NCBI GenBank assembly: GCA_910586615.1
Contig: CAJUJP010000008.1
Coordinates: forward strand, 44,547 to 108,546
Direction of reading: 5' to 3'
Source of the DNA: an uncultured Lachnospiraceae bacterium
Lineage (GTDB): Bacteria; Bacillota; Clostridia; Lachnospirales; Lachnospiraceae
DNA: 64,000 bases
Every line of letters starts with the position of its first letter. Within the stretch, counting starts at the first letter, position 1. Positions 8,025 to 16,315 of the stretch are shown in pieces. The translations under genes and the position numbers were made by a program. Below the pieces are notes generated by a model, which saw nothing but the letters and a program-made list of their open reading frames with translations, did not search any database and was not told the DNA's origin.

Positions 8025-8741
8025 ATGAAGTTACAGCAAGTATACAGCCTGACACGCAAGGCTATTGATGATTATCATATGATCTGCCAAAACGATCGGA
8101 TTGCCGTGGGGATCTCCGGCGGCAAAGACAGTCTCACACTGCTCTACGCATTACAGGGACTGCGCCGCTTTTACCCGATTCCCTTTGAATTGTGCGCAGT
8201 CACGGTAGATCTGGGTTTTGATAACCTGGATCTTGCCAAAATCAAGGAACTGTGTGCTTCTCTCGATGTGGAATATCATATTATTCATACAGATATTGCC
8301 AAAATCATTTTTGAAGACCGCAAGGAATCCAATCCCTGCTCTCTGTGTGCCAAGATGCGAAAAGGGGCACTAAACGACGCTATGAAAGCGGCGCGCTGCA
8401 ATAAGATCGCCTACGCCCACCATAAGGATGATGTGGTGGAAACTATGATGATGTCTCTGATCTATGAAGGCAGATTCCATACTTTCCGTCCGGTCACCTA
8501 TCTGGATCGTACCGACCTTACGGTCATCCGGCCGCTGATCTATATGAATGAGGCAGATGTGATCGGTTTTATACATAAATATGATGTACCTGTGGTAAAA
8601 AGTCCATGTCCTGCCGACGGCCATACCAAACGGGAATATATCAAGAATCTGATCCGATCGATCAATCTGGAGACACCGGGCGTCAAGGAACGGATGTTTA
8701 CCGCGATCCAAAGCGGAAATCTGGAAGGATGGACATTGTAA
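8025..8741 (+). CDS. ttcA: TtcA-like tRNA 2-thiocytidine biosynthesis protein (PP-loop ATPase)
   Basis: The protein has 238 residues from the ATG at 8025, which is preceded by AAAGGA at suitable distance; two earlier in-frame ATGs lack a correctly spaced site. The PP-loop motif is SGGKDSLTLL near the N terminus. A CxxC pair (PCSLC) and the segment PCPADGHTKREYIK resemble the cysteine regions of TtcA/TtuA enzymes that hold an iron-sulfur cluster. These enzymes adenylate and thiolate tRNA bases; thiolation of C32 is the TtcA reaction, but other tRNA targets exist in the superfamily. The stop overlaps the next ATG (TAATG). Confidence 0.82.
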   Translation: MKLQQVYSLTRKAIDDYHMICQNDRIAVGISGGKDSLTLLYALQGLRRFYPIPFELCAVTVDLGFDNLDLAKIKELCASLDVEYHIIHTDIAKIIFEDRKESNPCSLCAKMRKGALNDAMKAARCNKIAYAHHKDDVVETMMMSLIYEGRFHTFRPVTYLDRTDLTVIRPLIYMNEADVIGFIHKYDVPVVKSPCPADGHTKREYIKNLIRSINLETPGVKERMFTAIQSGNLEGWTL

Positions 8742-9811
8742 TGGATGCAAGAAACCAAAACTATCACGATCAGCAGAATATTGGAAATGTTCAGAAAATG
8801 CGGGAAGTACTGGATTCTCTCCCGCCTTTCTGCAAACAGTTTTTCCGTGGTATCAGTGAGTATACGTCTGCCAGGACAAGGCTGGCATATGCCTATGACA
8901 TCCGTGTTTTCTTCGAATATCTGCATGACAGGAACAGTTGCTGCAGCCGCATGGATATCCGGGATTTCCCGATAAGCATTCTGGAACAGCTTACCCGGGA
9001 AGATATTGAAGAGTACATCGAATACCTCTCTTATTACGAGAAAGACGGAAAGACCTATACCAATGATGAGCGCGGCAAAAAACGTAAACTTGCGGCTCTG
9101 CGGAGTTTCTACAACTATTACTTCCAGGCCGAATTGATCGAAAAGAATCCTGCCGTTCTTGTTCCGTTGCCTAAGCTGCATGAGAAGGAGATCATTCGTC
9201 TGGATGCTGACGAAGTTGCCATCCTTCTGGATCAGGTAGAGGATGGTACAGGTTTGTCCAAAGCCCAGCAGCGTTTTCACAAAGTCACCAAAACAAGAGA
9301 CGTGGCGATTCTAACACTCCTGCTTGGAACCGGCATTCGGGTATCGGAATGCGTTGGACTGGATCTGGGTGATGTTGATTTCAAAAACAACGGCATCAAA
9401 ATACGCCGGAAAGGCGGCTATGAGGCGGTTATTTATTTTGGCGAAGAGGTGGAGAACGCCTTGCTGGACTATCTCGATGAACGGCATCACGTCATTCCGC
9501 AGTCCGGCCATGAAAATGCCCTGTTTTTGTCCATGCAGAACCGCCGGATCTCTGTGCGGGCTGTAGAAAATATGGTCAGGAAATACTCATCCACAGTTAC
9601 AAGCCTGAAGAAGATAACGCCCCATAAACTTAGAAGCACCTACGGCACTTCCCTTTACCGTGAAACCGGTGATATCTATCTGGTGGCGGATGTTCTGGGA
9701 CACAAGGATGTGAATACAACGAAAAAACATTATGCCGCACTGGAAGATGAACGCCGCCGTTATGCTGCTGATAAAGTGAAATTGCGGGAAAAGCGCGAAA
9801 AAGACCTGTGA
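8741..9811 (+). CDS. Tyrosine recombinase of the XerC/XerD type
   Basis: The protein has 356 residues from the ATG at 8741. An N-terminal SAM-like DNA-binding domain (residues about 25-140) precedes the phage-integrase catalytic domain. The catalytic arginine is in GTGIRVSECVGL, the box II region in TPHKLRSTYGTSLYRE (HxxR), and the terminal nucleophile tyrosine in LGHKDVNTTKKHYA. Cells use Xer proteins to resolve chromosome dimers. The start overlaps the ttcA stop by one base, so translation is coupled, and lexA and an SOS cell-division inhibitor lie just downstream. No att site or phage gene is next to it, which favours a housekeeping Xer over a mobile integrase. Confidence 0.88.
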   Translation: MDARNQNYHDQQNIGNVQKMREVLDSLPPFCKQFFRGISEYTSARTRLAYAYDIRVFFEYLHDRNSCCSRMDIRDFPISILEQLTREDIEEYIEYLSYYEKDGKTYTNDERGKKRKLAALRSFYNYYFQAELIEKNPAVLVPLPKLHEKEIIRLDADEVAILLDQVEDGTGLSKAQQRFHKVTKTRDVAILTLLLGTGIRVSECVGLDLGDVDFKNNGIKIRRKGGYEAVIYFGEEVENALLDYLDERHHVIPQSGHENALFLSMQNRRISVRAVENMVRKYSSTVTSLKKITPHKLRSTYGTSLYRETGDIYLVADVLGHKDVNTTKKHYAALEDERRRYAADKVKLREKREKDL

Positions 9812-9836
9812 TCAATGAGTTTACAGGTCTTTTTCG
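9797..9836 (+). terminator. Rho-independent terminator overlapping the end of the recombinase gene
   Basis: AAAAGACCTGT around 9799-9809 pairs with ACAGGTCTTTT around 9823-9833, with a terminal T-run. The left arm is made from the last codons of the recombinase gene. Confidence 0.8.
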
Positions 9837-9929
9837 TCTTCTCTCCGTTTGTTTATGCAGCTTCTGTTTTCAGCAGACCGCTCTGCAAATATCAGAAATT
9901 GTTATATTTTGCAAATTTATATCCGATAA

Positions 9930-9997
9930 ATGTATCTTAATAGATGTATCTTATAATTGTATCTTATAATTGTATTTTATAAATGTTATCTTATAAA
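9930..9997. repeat. Short tandem repeat between converging genes
   Basis: Five imperfect copies of a 13-15 base unit (consensus close to GTATCTTATAATT) run head to tail from 9930 to about 9997. They lie between the recombinase terminator and the 3' end of the yneA-like gene, whose last few codons are inside the array. Confidence 0.6.
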
Positions 9998-10387
9998 CAC
10001 CTGATCATAATAGGGAATCACAAGATGCTCTCCATACTGTATGGCATCATCCGTCAGGGAGTTCATATGCTTCACTTCTTTGATATAATCATCGATAGAA
10101 TCATAATGGTCTGCGTCCATATATTCCTGTGCGATGGACCAGAGTGTATCATGACCGGAAATCACGATGCTTTTATAATATTTATAGGAGGCTTCTGTGG
10201 AATCATCCTTCGCATTGGATCTGAATCCGCTAAGGGAAACTGAACATGCTGTAATAAGGCATACCGTTATAAGCAGCAGAAAGAAGTTCTTCTTCATCTC
10301 CTGTTGTCTTCTGATCCTGTTCCTGAGGATTCTTCTCTCACTTTTTTCATCTTCTATTCTCATACAAGCCATACGATCTGCATACAT
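9986..10387 (-). CDS. yneA: LysM-domain SOS cell-division inhibitor (YneA-like)
   Basis: The protein has 133 residues. The start at 10387 follows AAAGGAGA by nine bases, while the longer open frame has no ribosome site. The N terminus is basic (LRNRIRRQQEMKKN), then comes one membrane or signal helix (FFLLLITVCLITACSV), then a LysM domain beginning at VISGHDTLWSIAQEYM and ending at GEHLVIPYY. This layout matches YneA, which blocks septation during SOS in Bacillus. The helix ends in ITAC, which could also be read as a lipobox. The gene is divergent from lexA, with LexA-box-like sites in and after its promoter, so damage-induced expression is strongly suggested. Confidence 0.8.
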   Translation of the reverse strand: MYADRMACMRIEDEKSERRILRNRIRRQQEMKKNFFLLLITVCLITACSVSLSGFRSNAKDDSTEASYKYYKSIVISGHDTLWSIAQEYMDADHYDSIDDYIKEVKHMNSLTDDAIQYGEHLVIPYYDQVFIR

Positions 10388-10410
10388 AACACAAGGTCTC
10401 CTTTCAAAAT

Positions 10411-10508
10411 AGAACGTGTGTTGCGAACAAATGTTTCTTATGGCTGTATTATATCGAACATGCTTTCGTGTGTCAACCTTTTTTAACAAAAATTTCGAAC
10501 AAATATTC
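10411..10508. promoter_or_regulatory. Four LexA-box-like SOS operators between yneA and lexA
   Basis: Against the Gram-positive LexA box core GAAC-N4-GTTC I see four close matches: GAACGTGTGTTG at 10412-10423, GAACAAATGTTT at 10425-10436, GAACATGCTTTC at 10456-10467 and GAACAAATATTC at 10497-10508. The third lies inside the spacer of the yneA promoter and the fourth directly upstream of the lexA -35 box. Each has one mismatch to the core, so this is a dense array of moderate sites rather than one perfect site. Confidence 0.75.
10448..10476 (-). promoter_or_regulatory. Consensus promoter of the yneA-like gene
   Basis: On the minus strand, TTGACA (10476-10471) and TATAAT (10453-10448) are exactly 17 bases apart, a perfect match to the sigma-A consensus. 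A LexA-box-like site fills the spacer, as expected for a strong promoter kept off until SOS induction. Confidence 0.85.
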
Positions 10509-10519
10509 TGAATATACGT

Positions 10520-10548
10520 TTGCTTTTTATTTTGATTTGTGTTATGCT
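10520..10548 (+). promoter_or_regulatory. Promoter of lexA
   Basis: TTGCTT at 10520-10525 and TATGCT at 10543-10548 with a 17-base spacer. A LexA-box-like site ends 12 bases upstream of the -35 box. The leader to the ATG at 10664 is about 110 bases. Confidence 0.55.
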
Positions 10549-10663
10549 TATTGTAACTAAGAAACTGGAATGCATTTTTTCGGAAATATCGTTCTATGAA
10601 GACGCATTTCATCGACACACAGTATATAGAGATTTATTTTCGGAAAGGATAAGGTTATTATTT

Positions 10664-11284
10664 ATGGGTTATGGTAAGATCACTGCCAAACAGCAGCAAA
10701 TTTTAGATTATATCAAACAGGAAATTTTGTCAAAAGGATATCCGCCGGCGGTCCGCGAGATCTGTGAAGCTGTCAATCTGAAGTCCACGTCCTCCGTGCA
10801 CTCTCATCTTGAGACGCTGGAAAAGAACGGCTATATCAGACGGGATCCCACGAAACCGCGTGCCATTGAGATATGCGATGATAATTTCCAGATGGTACGT
10901 ACAGAAATGGTTTCCATACCTGTGATCGGCCAGGTGGCTGCCGGTCTGCCTATTCTGGCCGAACAGAATATTGAAAGTTATTTTCCTGTTCCGGCAGATA
11001 TGGTTCCCGGCGGTGAATCTTTTGCACTTAAAGTTAAAGGTGACTCCATGATCAATGTCGGAATCTATAACGGAGATCAGATTTTTGTTAAAAGCTGCCA
11101 GACTGCCAAAAACGGAGACACAATTGTTGCGCTGATAGATGATTCGGCTACCGTTAAGACTTTTTATAAGGAAGACGGACATATCCGCCTGCAGCCGGAA
11201 AATGATTCGATGGAACCGATTATTGTGGATGACTGTCAGATTCTTGGAAAAGTATTCGGTGTTTTCAGATTATATAATCAATAA
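10664..11284 (+). CDS. lexA: LexA SOS repressor
   Basis: The protein has 206 residues from the ATG at 10664 (AAGG nine bases upstream). The N-terminal winged-helix domain includes GYPPAVREICEAVNLKSTSSVHSHLETLEKNGYI. The self-cleavage site is the Ala-Gly pair in VAAGLP, the catalytic serine is in KGDSMI and the catalytic lysine in ATVKTF, all at the usual spacing. LexA represses DNA-damage genes until RecA filaments trigger its self-cleavage. The divergent yneA-like gene and the shared operator array make this a self-contained SOS locus. Confidence 0.96.
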   Translation: MGYGKITAKQQQILDYIKQEILSKGYPPAVREICEAVNLKSTSSVHSHLETLEKNGYIRRDPTKPRAIEICDDNFQMVRTEMVSIPVIGQVAAGLPILAEQNIESYFPVPADMVPGGESFALKVKGDSMINVGIYNGDQIFVKSCQTAKNGDTIVALIDDSATVKTFYKEDGHIRLQPENDSMEPIIVDDCQILGKVFGVFRLYNQ

Positions 11285-11502
11285 AGATATGACAACAGCC
11301 TGCTCCGTAAAAATATAATTAATAAAGCTGGCAGACTATATGTGGTTTTTGTAGGTTTATTTTCCAGTATAGCAGTCTTAACATAAGGCATAATAATAGT
11401 AACTGTCCGGTCTTTGCTGTTTGTGCAGTTGAGAATCGGCAGTTGCTATTTTGCTTTACAGGGTTCTGACCCTTGAAGTTTCTTATGAAAGGGGAAAAAA
11501 AC

Positions 11503-11724
11503 ATGAAAAATAAAGGTTTGGATTGTCTTGCCCTGACGATTGCCATCATCGGTGCTGTCAACTGGGGATTGATCGGTCTTTTCAGTTTTGACCTCGTAGC
11601 ATTTGTTTTCGGTAATATGTCATGGTTTTCAAGAATTATTTATGCATTGGTAGGTATCGCCGGTCTTTATATCATCACATTTTATATGTATGCAGGCGGC
11701 GAAGCACGGGAAGCTGAATCGTAA
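11503..11724 (+). CDS. DUF378 family small membrane protein
   Basis: The product has 73 residues. Starting at MKNKGLDCLALTIAIIGAVNW (ATG 11503, AAAGGGG eight bases before), it has two membrane helices separated by a loop with the family segment FSFDLVAFVFG. DUF378 proteins are small, widespread and of unknown function. An open frame extends 30 bases further upstream but without a ribosome site. A hairpin terminator lies about 110 bases downstream. Confidence 0.85.
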   Translation: MKNKGLDCLALTIAIIGAVNWGLIGLFSFDLVAFVFGNMSWFSRIIYALVGIAGLYIITFYMYAGGEAREAES

Positions 11725-11830
11725 CCATATACGCGAATTACACGTTTCCTTTCCTGTCACGGCATTAGAAATTCGAAAAGCGAACGATATGAAATCATCG
11801 GGAACACCATATCAGAAGTTATTGTATGTA

Positions 11831-11880
11831 CAGAATCCGGCATTGTATTCTTTTTAGAAGGCAATGCCGGATTCTGTTAT
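11831..11880. terminator. Strong hairpin, likely terminator for the DUF378 gene
   Basis: CAGAATCCGGCATTG at 11831-11845 pairs perfectly with CAATGCCGGATTCTG at 11862-11876. The T-run is weak, so termination efficiency is uncertain; it may also act on minus-strand transcripts from rsfS. Confidence 0.6.
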
Positions 11881-11940
11881 GTCTTACAACATTAAAAGAT
11901 TCACTTTTGGTCTTGAAAAAGCTTCACAGCGGACAGAATT

Positions 11941-12291
11941 TTACGTAAGTGAAGCTGTTTCAATCATACGGCCGTCCCGCCAGATACGTTCCAGATCATA
12001 GAACAGCCGGTTTTCCTTGTCAAAAATATGGATGATTACATCGTGAAAATCCAAAAGTACCCAATTCGCATTATCATATCCTTCAATCTGCTTCAAGGGA
12101 ACGCCTGCTCTTCCAAGCTTTTCTTCCACATTGTCGGAAAGAGCCTGGATCTGGCTACGGTTGGTGCCGTTTGCTATGATAAAATAATCTGCAATCACAG
12201 ATACTTCGCTGATGTCGATCACTTTAATATCTTCCGCCTTTTTATCTTCCAGTGCGGCAATAGCAATCTTTGCAATTTCTTTACTGTCCAT
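11941..12291 (-). CDS. rsfS: Ribosomal silencing factor RsfS
   Basis: The protein has 116 residues with the RsfS/YbeB fold: ADYFIIANGTNRSQIQALSDNVEEKL followed by YDNANWVLLDFHDVIIHIF. RsfS binds protein L14 on the large subunit and blocks subunit joining when nutrients are low. It ends the minus-strand block obg-yhbY-nadD-yqeK-rsfS. The start is supported by GGGAGG about 13 bases upstream. Confidence 0.95.
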   Translation of the reverse strand: MDSKEIAKIAIAALEDKKAEDIKVIDISEVSVIADYFIIANGTNRSQIQALSDNVEEKLGRAGVPLKQIEGYDNANWVLLDFHDVIIHIFDKENRLFYDLERIWRDGRMIETASLT

Positions 12292-12346
12292 GGATTATGT
12301 CTTCCTCCCGTCTTATTTTCTTAAACTGTTTTTGATGACCGGCTCA

Positions 12347-12970
12347 CTACAGGCCGGAATCAGATGTTTTTCGGTAATATTCATATGTTTCCATAGTCAT
12401 GGAATCTATTTTTCCGCCTTTTTGGGACAAATATGTAAGTGTATCACTCAGAATCCTGCATAATGCTGCGTCCAGATCCATGTATGCCAGCTTTCGTGTC
12501 GCCGCAAGGCTCTGTAGATACGTGTCGGATGCGTCTGTGGTTCTTTTTGCATGTTTCCGCCCGGGTTCGATATAGTCGGCAATATAGATAATCTTCTCCA
12601 ATGTGCTCATATGCGGTCGTCCCGTAGTATGATAACTGATTGCATTCAGAATATCCTCATCCGTGACACCGTATTCTTCATATGCCAGAATACTGCCGGC
12701 TTTGGCATGAATCAGCGGCGAATCCTCTGAAGCTTCCATTTCAGATAACTTCAACCGTTTCTTTTCACAGATCTGCACCTGTTTGTGGTGGCTCAGGCAC
12801 TTTGCACAGTCATGCAGCATTCCGGCAGTCAACGCTTTTTCCATATCCGAACCATGCACCATGGCAAGTGTTGCCGCGGTATATGCCACACCTAAAGTAT
12901 GTTCATAACGTTTTGGCTCAAGCGTTTTTTCCATTTCTTTTCTAAGCTTTGCAACACTCCATGTCTTCAC
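12347..12970 (-). CDS. yqeK: YqeK HD-domain hydrolase (symmetrical Ap4A hydrolase family)
   Basis: The protein has 207 residues with a GTG start at 12970 whose codon overlaps the nadD stop (GTGA). HD-domain metal ligands are visible in RYEHTLGV, GMLHDCAK and ISYHTTG, plus IYIADYIEPGR near the C terminus. YqeK enzymes cleave diadenosine tetraphosphate into two ADP and sit next to nadD in most Firmicutes. Confidence 0.92.
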   Translation of the reverse strand: MKTWSVAKLRKEMEKTLEPKRYEHTLGVAYTAATLAMVHGSDMEKALTAGMLHDCAKCLSHHKQVQICEKKRLKLSEMEASEDSPLIHAKAGSILAYEEYGVTDEDILNAISYHTTGRPHMSTLEKIIYIADYIEPGRKHAKRTTDASDTYLQSLAATRKLAYMDLDAALCRILSDTLTYLSQKGGKIDSMTMETYEYYRKTSDSGL

Positions 12971-13569
12971 CGGTATAGTCCTCGCTTCTCAATATATTGT
13001 CTGACCGCCGGAGGCAGATCACAGTCCACCGATTCACCAGCCCCAATCTTACGCCGGATTTCCGAAGAAGAAATATCCATATACTCTGTCTGCAGCAGAT
13101 GAATATCCGCATCGTACTCCTGTTTCAAAAGGGCAATCTGCATTTCCATGTCTTCTGTTGTTTTTTCGTCCCGTACAGCAGCCAGAATATGGCAGCCAGC
13201 AAAGATTTTCTCCGGACATACCCACTGTGCCATATGAAAAAGACTGTCTGCACCTACAATAAAATAATATTCTGTTTCCGGATTCTCTGCCCTCAGACGT
13301 TCCAGTGTCTGATAAGTGTAAGTATTGCCCTGACGTTCAAGCTCCATTGTGGACAGAATAAAACGCGGCTCATCCTGAATGGCAAGCGCTGTCATTTCAG
13401 CACGAATCTGACCGTCTTCCACTTTTTGGCCGGCCTTCATATAAGGAACGCCGCATGGCATAAAAAGCACGTTGTCCAGCGCAAACTGCCTGAGAGCCTG
13501 CCGTGCCAGTGTCAGATGACCGTTATGAACCGGGTTAAAAGTTCCTCCCATGATTCCTGTTTTTTTCAT
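12967..13569 (-). CDS. nadD: Nicotinate-nucleotide adenylyltransferase
   Basis: The product has 200 residues from MKKTGIMGGTFNPVHNGHL (start 13569, GGGGA five bases upstream). GGTFNPVHNGH is the nucleotidyl-transferase motif, and SSSEIRRKIGAGES near the C terminus is the second signature (SSTxIR type). The enzyme makes deamido-NAD from nicotinate mononucleotide and ATP. It is coupled to yqeK by a four-base overlap. An upstream extension of the open frame runs through the repeat at 13573-13595 and is not likely to be translated. Confidence 0.95.
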   Translation of the reverse strand: MKKTGIMGGTFNPVHNGHLTLARQALRQFALDNVLFMPCGVPYMKAGQKVEDGQIRAEMTALAIQDEPRFILSTMELERQGNTYTYQTLERLRAENPETEYYFIVGADSLFHMAQWVCPEKIFAGCHILAAVRDEKTTEDMEMQIALLKQEYDADIHLLQTEYMDISSSEIRRKIGAGESVDCDLPPAVRQYIEKRGLYR

Positions 13570-13572
13570 AGC

Positions 13573-13595
13573 AATCCCCATGCATATCGTAAGCC
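13573..13595. repeat. Short dispersed repeat, copy A (nadD leader)
   Basis: These 23 bases match 28175-28197 at 22 positions, with the shared core GCATATCGTAAGCC. The copy lies just upstream of the nadD start codon and includes its ribosome site region. The 175 bases up to yhbY contain no other feature I recognise. Confidence 0.5.
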
Positions 13596-13744
13596 CGCTT
13601 GCGATACTGCTTAATAGAAAATTAATGAGAATACATCCCGTTCTACTCTGTCTGCAAAGTGCCAATTTCCTAAGTCAACCTCTCTGTGGCAGATATCAAA
13701 TGTTCTGGACGACATACAGCTTGTATTCTCAATATTGGTTAAGA

Positions 13745-14056
13745 TCAGGCCTTTCCGGCAGGTTTCTCCTTCGGAAGAATGATCTTTGGATTCTTTTTAT
13801 CCGGCCTGTACAGCACAATCTTCTTACCGATTACCTGAACGACCTGGGATCGTGTTCTCTCAGCTACGGTCTGCGCGATCTCATTGGGATCGTCCATGCA
13901 GTTTTTTAAGACCGCAATCTTAAGCAGTTCCCTGGTGTTGAACGCTTCATCAATTGATGCCACAAATTCCGGCGTCAGGCTGGCCTTTCCAATCTGAAAA
14001 ATCGGATTTAAGCTGCTGGCCAGACTCTTTAAATAAGCTCTCTGTTTGCTTGTCAT
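13745..14056 (-). CDS. yhbY: YhbY family RNA-binding protein (CRM domain)
   Basis: The product has 103 residues from MTSKQRAYLKSLASSLNPIFQIGKASLT (start 14056, GGAG seven bases upstream). The CRM-domain signature includes QIGKASL and the glycine-poor basic strand ending in VVQVIGKKIVLYRP. YhbY-type proteins associate with pre-50S particles. The gene lies between obg and nadD in the ribosome-assembly block. Confidence 0.93.
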   Translation of the reverse strand: MTSKQRAYLKSLASSLNPIFQIGKASLTPEFVASIDEAFNTRELLKIAVLKNCMDDPNEIAQTVAERTRSQVVQVIGKKIVLYRPDKKNPKIILPKEKPAGKA

Positions 14057-14185
14057 AATACTTCTCCATCGTTGCTCAACCTGCAGATTTAGGCGCAGGC
14101 ACAAATGATACTTCTGTTATATTGAAACATGATATTTTTAGTTGTCGTTTTTCAGATTACAGCGGAAGGTTTCGTTATCATAATT

Positions 14186-15472
14186 TTATTTATAATAATC
14201 AAAGGACAGTCCGTACATTCTTACAGTATCGCCTTCTCCTATGCCAAGAGCTTCAAGCTGTTCCAAAATACCGTTATCCTTCAGGAAATCCTGGAAAAAT
14301 TTAAATCCCTTTTCTGACTCAAGATTTGTGTAGGACAGCATTTTTTCAATCCTTGGTCCTTCTACCACATAGGCATCCTCTTTCTCATCATATTCCACTG
14401 TAAAGGGCTCGCTTCCCGTGTCAAAATGATCTTCCGGAAAGAACTCCTGCTCAAAAACCACCGGACTGGAATCCAGCTTTTCCAGTTGATTATTGATATC
14501 ATACAGTAATTCTCTCAGTCCCTGTCCGCTGATTGCCGAAATGGGGTAAACCGGGATGCCTTTCGGTTCAAATTCCGCCTTGATCTTCGCCACCGGATCA
14601 TCCTCCGCATAGATCATGTCAATCTTGTTGGCGGCAATGATCTGCGGCCGTCCGGCAATCTCCGAATTATACGCCGCCAGTTCCTTATTGATGGCATAGA
14701 TATCTTCAATGGGATCCCGGCCTTCCGTGGAAGCCGCATCCACAATATGCACAATCAGCTTCGTGCGCTCTATGTGACGAAGAAATTCATGCCCCAGACC
14801 TACGCCTTCAGAAGCCCCTTCGATCAGACCGGGAATGTCTGCGATGACAAATCCTTTCGCATCTTCCAGATCTACCACACCCAGATTAGGGTTTAAAGTG
14901 GTAAAATGGTAGTTTGCAATTTTGGGCCGTGCGTTGGTCACCTTGGACAAAAACGTAGATTTTCCCACATTGGGAAAGCCTACAAGCCCCACATCTGCAA
15001 TCACTTTCAGTTCCAGCAAAAGTTCCAGTTCCTGCGCCGGACGGCCCGGCTGTGCATATCTGGGCGCCTGCATAGTGCTGGTGGCATAGTGCTGGTTGCC
15101 GTTGCCGCCTTTTCCGCCGCCAAGAAGCAGGAATCTTCTGTTTTCACCGGACATATCGGTAATGACCTGTCCGCTCTCTGCCTCCTTGATCACAGTGCCT
15201 TCCGGTACTTTGATAACGATATCTTCACCATTTTTGCCTGCACAGTTTCGTTTTCCACCGTTTTCTCCGTTGCCGGCACAGTATTTACGGATATGACGAA
15301 AGTCGGTGAGCGTGTTTAACCCTTCATCAACTTCAAAATATACGCTTCCGCCGTTACCGCCGTCTCCACCGTCCGGTCCGCCGTTGGGCACGTATTTTTC
15401 TCTGCGGAATGATACATGTCCGTCTCCGCCTTTTCCGCTTTTTACATAGATTTTTGCACGATCTGCGAACAT
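14186..15472 (-). CDS. obg: Obg GTPase
   Basis: The protein has 428 residues with three domains. The glycine-rich Obg fold starts at the N terminus (SGKGGDGHVSFRREKYVPNG and GGPDGGDGGNGGSVYF). The G domain follows, with P-loop GFPNVGKST, switch region ADIPGLIEGAS and specificity motif NKID. The C-terminal OCT domain spans about the last 80 residues (FTVEYDEKEDAYVVEGPRIE). Obg is an essential GTPase in 50S assembly and stress response. AGGAGG stands five bases before the ATG. Confidence 0.97.
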   Translation of the reverse strand: MFADRAKIYVKSGKGGDGHVSFRREKYVPNGGPDGGDGGNGGSVYFEVDEGLNTLTDFRHIRKYCAGNGENGGKRNCAGKNGEDIVIKVPEGTVIKEAESGQVITDMSGENRRFLLLGGGKGGNGNQHYATSTMQAPRYAQPGRPAQELELLLELKVIADVGLVGFPNVGKSTFLSKVTNARPKIANYHFTTLNPNLGVVDLEDAKGFVIADIPGLIEGASEGVGLGHEFLRHIERTKLIVHIVDAASTEGRDPIEDIYAINKELAAYNSEIAGRPQIIAANKIDMIYAEDDPVAKIKAEFEPKGIPVYPISAISGQGLRELLYDINNQLEKLDSSPVVFEQEFFPEDHFDTGSEPFTVEYDEKEDAYVVEGPRIEKMLSYTNLESEKGFKFFQDFLKDNGILEQLEALGIGEGDTVRMYGLSFDYYK

Positions 15473-15569
15473 AATTTCCTCCTGTTTGTCCGGTCTAAAG
15501 CTTCCTTATCAGGACTATGATTGAAAAAGGCTTCAAACACCTAAATGTCTGAAGCCCGAATCAATCGTC

Positions 15570-15854
15570 TTATTTCTCTACAGGATATACGGAAGCCTGT
15601 TTCTTATCTCTTCCTTTTCTCTCGAAACGAAGCACACCGTCAACCAGAGCAAACAGTGTATCGTCTCCGCCGATTCCCACATTAACACCGGGATGAATCT
15701 TGGTTCCGCGCTGTCTGTACAAGATATTTCCTGCTTTAACGAATTGTCCGTCAGCTCTCTTCGCACCTAATCTCTTGGACTCGGAATCTCTACCGTTCTT
15801 GGTAGAACCAACACCCTTCTTATGTGCAAAAAATTGAAGGTTCATATTTAACAT
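15570..15854 (-). CDS. rpmA: 50S ribosomal protein L27 with cleavable N-terminal extension
   Basis: The protein has 94 residues from MLNMNLQFFAHKKGVGS (start 15854, GAGGAGG upstream). The segment LQFFAHKKG is the Firmicutes form of L27, in which the first residues are cut off after FF so that AHKKG becomes the mature N terminus reaching the peptidyl-transferase centre. The protease for this step, Prp, is encoded immediately upstream with a five-base gap. Confidence 0.97.
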   Translation of the reverse strand: MLNMNLQFFAHKKGVGSTKNGRDSESKRLGAKRADGQFVKAGNILYRQRGTKIHPGVNVGIGGDDTLFALVDGVLRFERKGRDKKQASVYPVEK

Positions 15855-15858
15855 GGTA

Positions 15859-16191
15859 TTACACCTCCTCAAATGTCAGTTTACAGTATTTCTTCCCATA
15901 TTGCTTCGCAATCCGGGTAAGTCCCAACACCAGCGAATCCATAAGCACCCTGGAAGTATCCTTCAAAGGCTGGTCTGCAAAATAACACCGGATGGTTCCG
16001 GTATCTCCGTCAGCCTTCACATCCATCCGCTCCCCGGTTATCTCTTCCAGAGAGTTAATAGCGTTAATGACCAGTACAGAAATGGATGCACACACGATAT
16101 CTTCACCGTAGCTGGCATATCCTGCATGTCCGTCACATGTAAAGCCGCTGTATTCTCCTGCTGTTGTCTTATAAAATGTGATCTTTGTCAT
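15859..16191 (-). CDS. prp: Ribosomal-processing cysteine protease Prp
   Basis: The protein has 110 residues. Its catalytic pair is visible as the histidine in CDGHAGYA and the cysteine in EDIVCASIS. Prp removes the N-terminal extension of L27, a step that is essential in Firmicutes such as Staphylococcus aureus. The gene sits between rplU and rpmA, the standard order, and its stop lies just inside the rpmA ribosome site. Confidence 0.95.
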   Translation of the reverse strand: MTKITFYKTTAGEYSGFTCDGHAGYASYGEDIVCASISVLVINAINSLEEITGERMDVKADGDTGTIRCYFADQPLKDTSRVLMDSLVLGLTRIAKQYGKKYCKLTFEEV

Positions 16192-16315
16192 CTCACACCC
16201 TGACTGCGTTTGCCGCTTCTGTCTTCAGAACCGGTAAAGCGCAATCACCTCTGCACTCTCGTCTTAAACGACCGTATCCAAAACTTAATGCTTCGCATTA
16301 ATATTCAAATAAATA

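Noticed and set aside
8741..9811. Phage or island integrase
   Set aside because: No att repeats, tRNA gene or phage genes flank it, and it is coupled to a tRNA modification gene, so a housekeeping Xer recombinase is more likely.
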